A DNA stretch of 26,990 nt. Origin: a virus. This document shows, piece after piece, positions 23,384-26,990 of the stretch. Under the pieces are notes generated by a model. The model saw only the letters and a list, made by a program, of their open reading frames with translations, searched no databases and had not been told where the DNA came from. The stretch lies in the IMG/VR virus record IMGVR_UViG_3300006751_000101, positions 1 through 26,990 of that record. One strand, written 5' to 3'. The position numbers and the translations under genes were made by a program. Position 1 is the first letter of the stretch. Every line of letters starts with the position of its first letter.

Positions 23384-26300
23384 ATGGCCTTAAAAGATTT
23401 ATTTTTAGACAATAATTTAAAATCAACTAAACCTCTTTCAAAACAGGATTTTAAAGACGAAACAGAATCGTTTGATTATGCTTTAGCGATAAAAGACAGA
23501 GATGCAAGATTTTTAGCTACTGAAAATTTTGACGATCCTTCTGTGTTTGCTAGATACGGCTCCGCTGAAAAGTATTATGAAGATTCTATATCTAAAATTT
23601 ATAATACCTATCCTTATGATGGTTCATTAAAAGAGAAAATACTTTGGGAATTATCTTCTTCTCTGGTAGATCTTTATCTTTTCGAGAATGGATATCCTCG
23701 CACAACGGGCTATGCTAATTTTGTAATAGATCCGGGTACTTCGGGTGGAGATTCTGGATATTTTCCTTCTAGTGGCGACGATGAATATATTTTAACTAAG
23801 GGCGGGCCACACGCCGGCACAGGCAACAACCTTTATTACAATCAGGTTTCTGATGAAGTTGTTTATCGCAAAGACGCGAATATCTATGATCTTTCAGAAA
23901 ATAGAGAAAATAATTTATTAATTGACGGAGAAAAAGGTAACACAGTTGAATTCTGGCTAAAGAAAGCAGAGTTTGTGAACCAAAAAGAAACAATATTTGA
24001 TGTTTCAGCAACCGGCACTCTTTCTAGCTCTGCAGATTATGCGCGTTTAACTGTAGGCCTAGACACATCTTCGGCTGATGCTGGAACTGGGCCTTTCGAA
24101 ATTACTTATCAATCCGGTACCGATGGCCTTAAAGTGGCCAATATTGGTACTTCTCTAACTAAAGCCAATATTGCCGATAGTAGTTGGCATCATTATTCCA
24201 TTAGAATGAAAAACACTGGTAGTAATATATTAGTTGATCTTTTTGTTGATGGCGAGCACAATGAACGTATTACTGGCGGTACAACGATAGATTATGTAAG
24301 TGGCGCATTGGTATCCACTCTTGGCGCTTTAAGCGATACTCCTTCTGGAAGTTTTACCACTACTCCGGAACGGGGCTGGGCTAAGCTATCAGGCTCTATT
24401 GACGAATTCAGATATTGGAAAACCTTTAGAAGCTCTAAAAAGATACAAAGATATTGGTTTGACCAAGTCGGCGGCGGCACTAATACTGATCTTTCTAATA
24501 CCCATTTGGGCGTTTATTACAAATTTAATGAAGGCATAACACAAACAACTTCTATTGATTCTACAGTGTTAGATTATTCTGGAAGAATTTCAAATGGTAC
24601 TTGGGTTGGATATTCTACTGATTCTAGAAATACCAATTCGGCCATTAACGATAGCACGTCTACTAATTTTTCTGGAAGTGAGTTTCAGGATCCGATAATT
24701 TATTCTTCTCATCCAGATGTCGACACTTACTTGACTAATATGAGAGCTAGCGGAAGTGTATATGATGATACTAATACAAACTCTATGCTTTCTTATATTC
24801 CAGATTGGATGCTTAGCGAGAACGCGACCGACTCAAGTATAAAAAACAAAAATTATCTTTGGAACCTTATACAAATTATTTCGAGTTATTTTGATGAAGC
24901 AACTTTATTAATTGAAAAGTTGCCTCAATTAGCACAACAAAAATATTATTCCGGAGTCGCTAATCCGCCTCCGTTTAATAAGAAAGCACTAGATTCGTTA
25001 AACTTTGTTGTTCCGGAATTATTTATAAACGCGGACATTTTGGAAAAATTTGAAGATCGCGATGATAAATTAAAATTTAAAAGCACCATACAAGAAGTTA
25101 AGAATACGATTTATCAAAACATTTACAATAACTTAAATTATATCTATAAATCTAAAGGAACTCAAAAAGCATTTAGAAACTTATTTCATTGCTTTGGATT
25201 GGGGGATGAAATATTAAAGTTCAATCTTTACGGCAACAATGTAGTTTATAAGCTCGAAGATAACTTAAAATTTACCTCAAGGGTAAAAAATTATATTAAC
25301 TTTAATGATATTGCGAGTAGCGATGCCAGTGTTTATCAATATAAAATAGACAGTGGCGCCACCTCCTATATTTCAGGAACTTCTGCTACAGATGGAACAT
25401 ATGAAAACGCGGGACTGGCCTTTACTTTAGAATCCAATATAGTTCTCCCAAATCGCGTAACAATAGCAGATTACCACACAGTTAAAGAAAGCTATGAAGG
25501 TAAAATCGCAAATGTTTATCCTTTGATAAAGCAATCATCTCTTTTTGGAATACATACTGCTAATGGTACTGAAAATGATTTAACTTGGGCAACTAATGAT
25601 TATGCTAATTTCCAAGTTACCACGGTCAAAGATGATAAATTTTCTTCTAATACTTATTTCAAATTAACTGGTACCATTGGCGGATATATCCCAGAATTAA
25701 CTTCTTCATTATTTGAAGATGCATATGATGATCAGTTGTGGACGATTGCCGTCACCGTTGAGCCAACAAAATATCCATTAGTTAATCAAGTTTCAGGCAC
25801 AGATGATTCCACTTATACGGTTAGGTTTTATGGCGTTAACTATATTGCCGATTATAAAGCACAAGAATTTTTAGTCACCGGAACGATGACTAACGCACAA
25901 GGTCGCCAATTTCTCTCAAGTCATAAAAGAGTGTATACCGGCGCACATCGAACAAACTTCACTGGCTCAGTTCTTGATTTTGCAGATACAAAGATCAATT
26001 CTTGCAAAGCCTGGATGACTAGCGTGTCTACTGAAACAATAGACAATCATAACTTAAAAATAGGAAATTATGGCTCTAATTCGCCTACACAAAACGCCTT
26101 CCTATACCAGGATAGTATTAATCATTTAAATGTACCAGAGATACAAACTCTTGCATTATTGTGGGACTTTACAACCATCACTGGTTCTGATGCTAATGGT
26201 CAATTTTCCGTAGAAGATGAAACTTCGGGTAGTGCTTCTGAAAGTCGTTATGGCTGGTTTAGCGATGTAGTGTCCAGAAGACACACAGCTAGTGGAAGTT

Positions 26301-26990
26301 TCTTTGATGCATCATCAACAGACGTAGTTCAATCGTTAGATCGCGGCACTTATCAAGCACAAGTTCCTGAAGTTTTACTTGATTCCAATTTAACCAGAAT
26401 ACTCTCCGAAGATGATGAATATTTTAATAGAAATACTCGACCAATTACATATCACATGTCAGTCGAAAAGAATTTATTTCAAGACATTTCAGAAGAGATG
26501 CTAAACATGTTTGGTTCAGTAGTCTGGTTTAACAATATGATTGGTAATCCTGTTAATATTTATCGCGGTGAATATAAAGAACTGAAGAAAGCAGCAGATT
26601 TATTTTTTGAAAAAGTCGGCAATGATTATGATTTTGATAAGTATGTAGAATATTTTAAATTCATTGATTATGCAGTGTCCAAATATGTTTCCCAATTGAT
26701 CCCAGCTTCTATGCTAACTTTTGAAGATGGAATATCTACGGTTATAGAAAATTTTGTTTTAGGAGATAGGAGCAAGTTTCAAGGTAAATATCCGATTATT
26801 AAAGATGTTAAACCGCAAGAGATTATTGGTGAAGCATTGGGGATTAATGAACTTCTTTATGATTGGAAACATGGCCATGCCCCGATTTCAGATGAACAGA
26901 ACGACAGTTGTGTTTGGTGGAAGGAGCGCGCCGAAAGAAGCAATTCCGTTATTTCATCTGGTGACACAGCTGCTGACACAGACAAACAAC
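23384..26990 (+). CDS. Large baseplate/tail structural protein with LamG-like domain (3' truncated by window)
   Basis: The frame is open from ATG 23384 to the window end, giving at least 1202 residues and no stop. Residues about 170-365 look like a concanavalin/LamG-type jelly roll: NTVEFWLKKAEF, SWHHYSIRM, ILVDLFVDGE, GSIDEFRYWKTFRS, all in the canonical order (E-x-W, W-H-H, D-G, I-D-E-x-R). Around 495-610 a helical segment (LIQIISSYFDEATLLIEKL) leads to IYKSKGTQKAFRNLFHCFG, a motif I associate with large baseplate proteins of T4-like phages. It is followed by beta-rich regions and a helical end. It begins three bases after the previous stop, so it belongs to the same operon. It is likely a peripheral wedge component that can contact host glycans through its LamG insert. 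Confidence 0.6.
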   Translation, partial: MALKDLFLDNNLKSTKPLSKQDFKDETESFDYALAIKDRDARFLATENFDDPSVFARYGSAEKYYEDSISKIYNTYPYDGSLKEKILWELSSSLVDLYLFENGYPRTTGYANFVIDPGTSGGDSGYFPSSGDDEYILTKGGPHAGTGNNLYYNQVSDEVVYRKDANIYDLSENRENNLLIDGEKGNTVEFWLKKAEFVNQKETIFDVSATGTLSSSADYARLTVGLDTSSADAGTGPFEITYQSGTDGLKVANIGTSLTKANIADSSWHHYSIRMKNTGSNILVDLFVDGEHNERITGGTTIDYVSGALVSTLGALSDTPSGSFTTTPERGWAKLSGSIDEFRYWKTFRSSKKIQRYWFDQVGGGTNTDLSNTHLGVYYKFNEGITQTTSIDSTVLDYSGRISNGTWVGYSTDSRNTNSAINDSTSTNFSGSEFQDPIIYSSHPDVDTYLTNMRASGSVYDDTNTNSMLSYIPDWMLSENATDSSIKNKNYLWNLIQIISSYFDEATLLIEKLPQLAQQKYYSGVANPPPFNKKALDSLNFVVPELFINADILEKFEDRDDKLKFKSTIQEVKNTIYQNIYNNLNYIYKSKGTQKAFRNLFHCFGLGDEILKFNLYGNNVVYKLEDNLKFTSRVKNYINFNDIASSDASVYQYKIDSGATSYISGTSATDGTYENAGLAFTLESNIVLPNRVTIADYHTVKESYEGKIANVYPLIKQSSLFGIHTANGTENDLTWATNDYANFQVTTVKDDKFSSNTYFKLTGTIGGYIPELTSSLFEDAYDDQLWTIAVTVEPTKYPLVNQVSGTDDSTYTVRFYGVNYIADYKAQEFLVTGTMTNAQGRQFLSSHKRVYTGAHRTNFTGSVLDFADTKINSCKAWMTSVSTETIDNHNLKIGNYGSNSPTQNAFLYQDSINHLNVPEIQTLALLWDFTTITGSDANGQFSVEDETSGSASESRYGWFSDVVSRRHTASGSFFDASSTDVVQSLDRGTYQAQVPEVLLDSNLTRILSEDDEYFNRNTRPITYHMSVEKNLFQDISEEMLNMFGSVVWFNNMIGNPVNIYRGEYKELKKAADLFFEKVGNDYDFDKYVEYFKFIDYAVSKYVSQLIPASMLTFEDGISTVIENFVLGDRSKFQGKYPIIKDVKPQEIIGEALGINELLYDWKHGHAPISDEQNDSCVWWKERAERSNSVISSGDTAADTDKQ

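Noticed and set aside
7266-26990. Extracellular contractile injection system or tailocin instead of a phage
   Set aside because: Spike, gp25 and baseplate-J genes also occur in such systems, but the gp55-like late sigma factor, overlapping small phage genes, gp6 of the T4 type and the sugar cassette fit a complete T4-like phage better. No toxin payload or AAA+ ATPase is seen.

Overview
This window is a piece of a tailed, contractile-tail (T4-superfamily) phage genome. It is AT-rich, with genes packed head to tail on the + strand, often with ATGA or TAATG overlaps, and there is no gap over 100 bases. I see no tRNA, rRNA, CRISPR array, integrase, insertion sequence or minus-strand gene. TAA, TAG and TGA all end genes, so the standard code applies. 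The phage assignment rests on a gp25-like baseplate wedge protein, a gp6/baseplate-J-like wedge protein, spike proteins with a gp5-type OB-like domain, and a small late-type (gp55-like) sigma factor. Many features recall marine T4-like phages, but habitat and host cannot be read from the sequence.

Region 1 (about 1-5494) is a sugar/surface-modification cassette. In order it holds the tail of an upstream gene, a GT-A-like glycosyltransferase candidate, a class I SAM methyltransferase, a small protein of unknown function, a nucleotidyltransferase-fold protein, a two-part protein with a kinase-like (aminoglycoside-phosphotransferase-type) half, a short GT9/heptosyltransferase-like protein, a DUF6165-like protein, and, after the only notable intergenic gap, a UDP-hexose 4-epimerase-type SDR enzyme. 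Together these could make, activate, phosphorylate, methylate and attach a glycan, on the virion or on the host surface. That role is inference.

Region 2 (5498-7265) is a run of small overlapping genes: an unknown 82-aa protein, an FmdB-type zinc ribbon, a single-pass membrane protein, the late sigma factor and an unknown 101-aa protein.

Region 3 (7266-26990, cut by the window end) is a baseplate/spike module. It opens with a duplicated spike gene. The first copy fuses a gp5-like OB domain to an NlpC/P60-like cysteine hydrolase, where T4 gp5 carries a lysozyme. The second copy is split into two genes, OB domain and hydrolase. A needle-like protein with an acidic linker follows, then a 2561-aa giant structural protein, gp25, gp6, a CBM96/DNRLRE-like beta-sandwich protein, and a large wedge-type protein with an internal LamG-like domain that runs off the window. 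The most unusual points are the split and duplicated spike-hydrolase with unequal divergence of its two halves, and the kinase/nucleotidyltransferase part of the glycan cassette.
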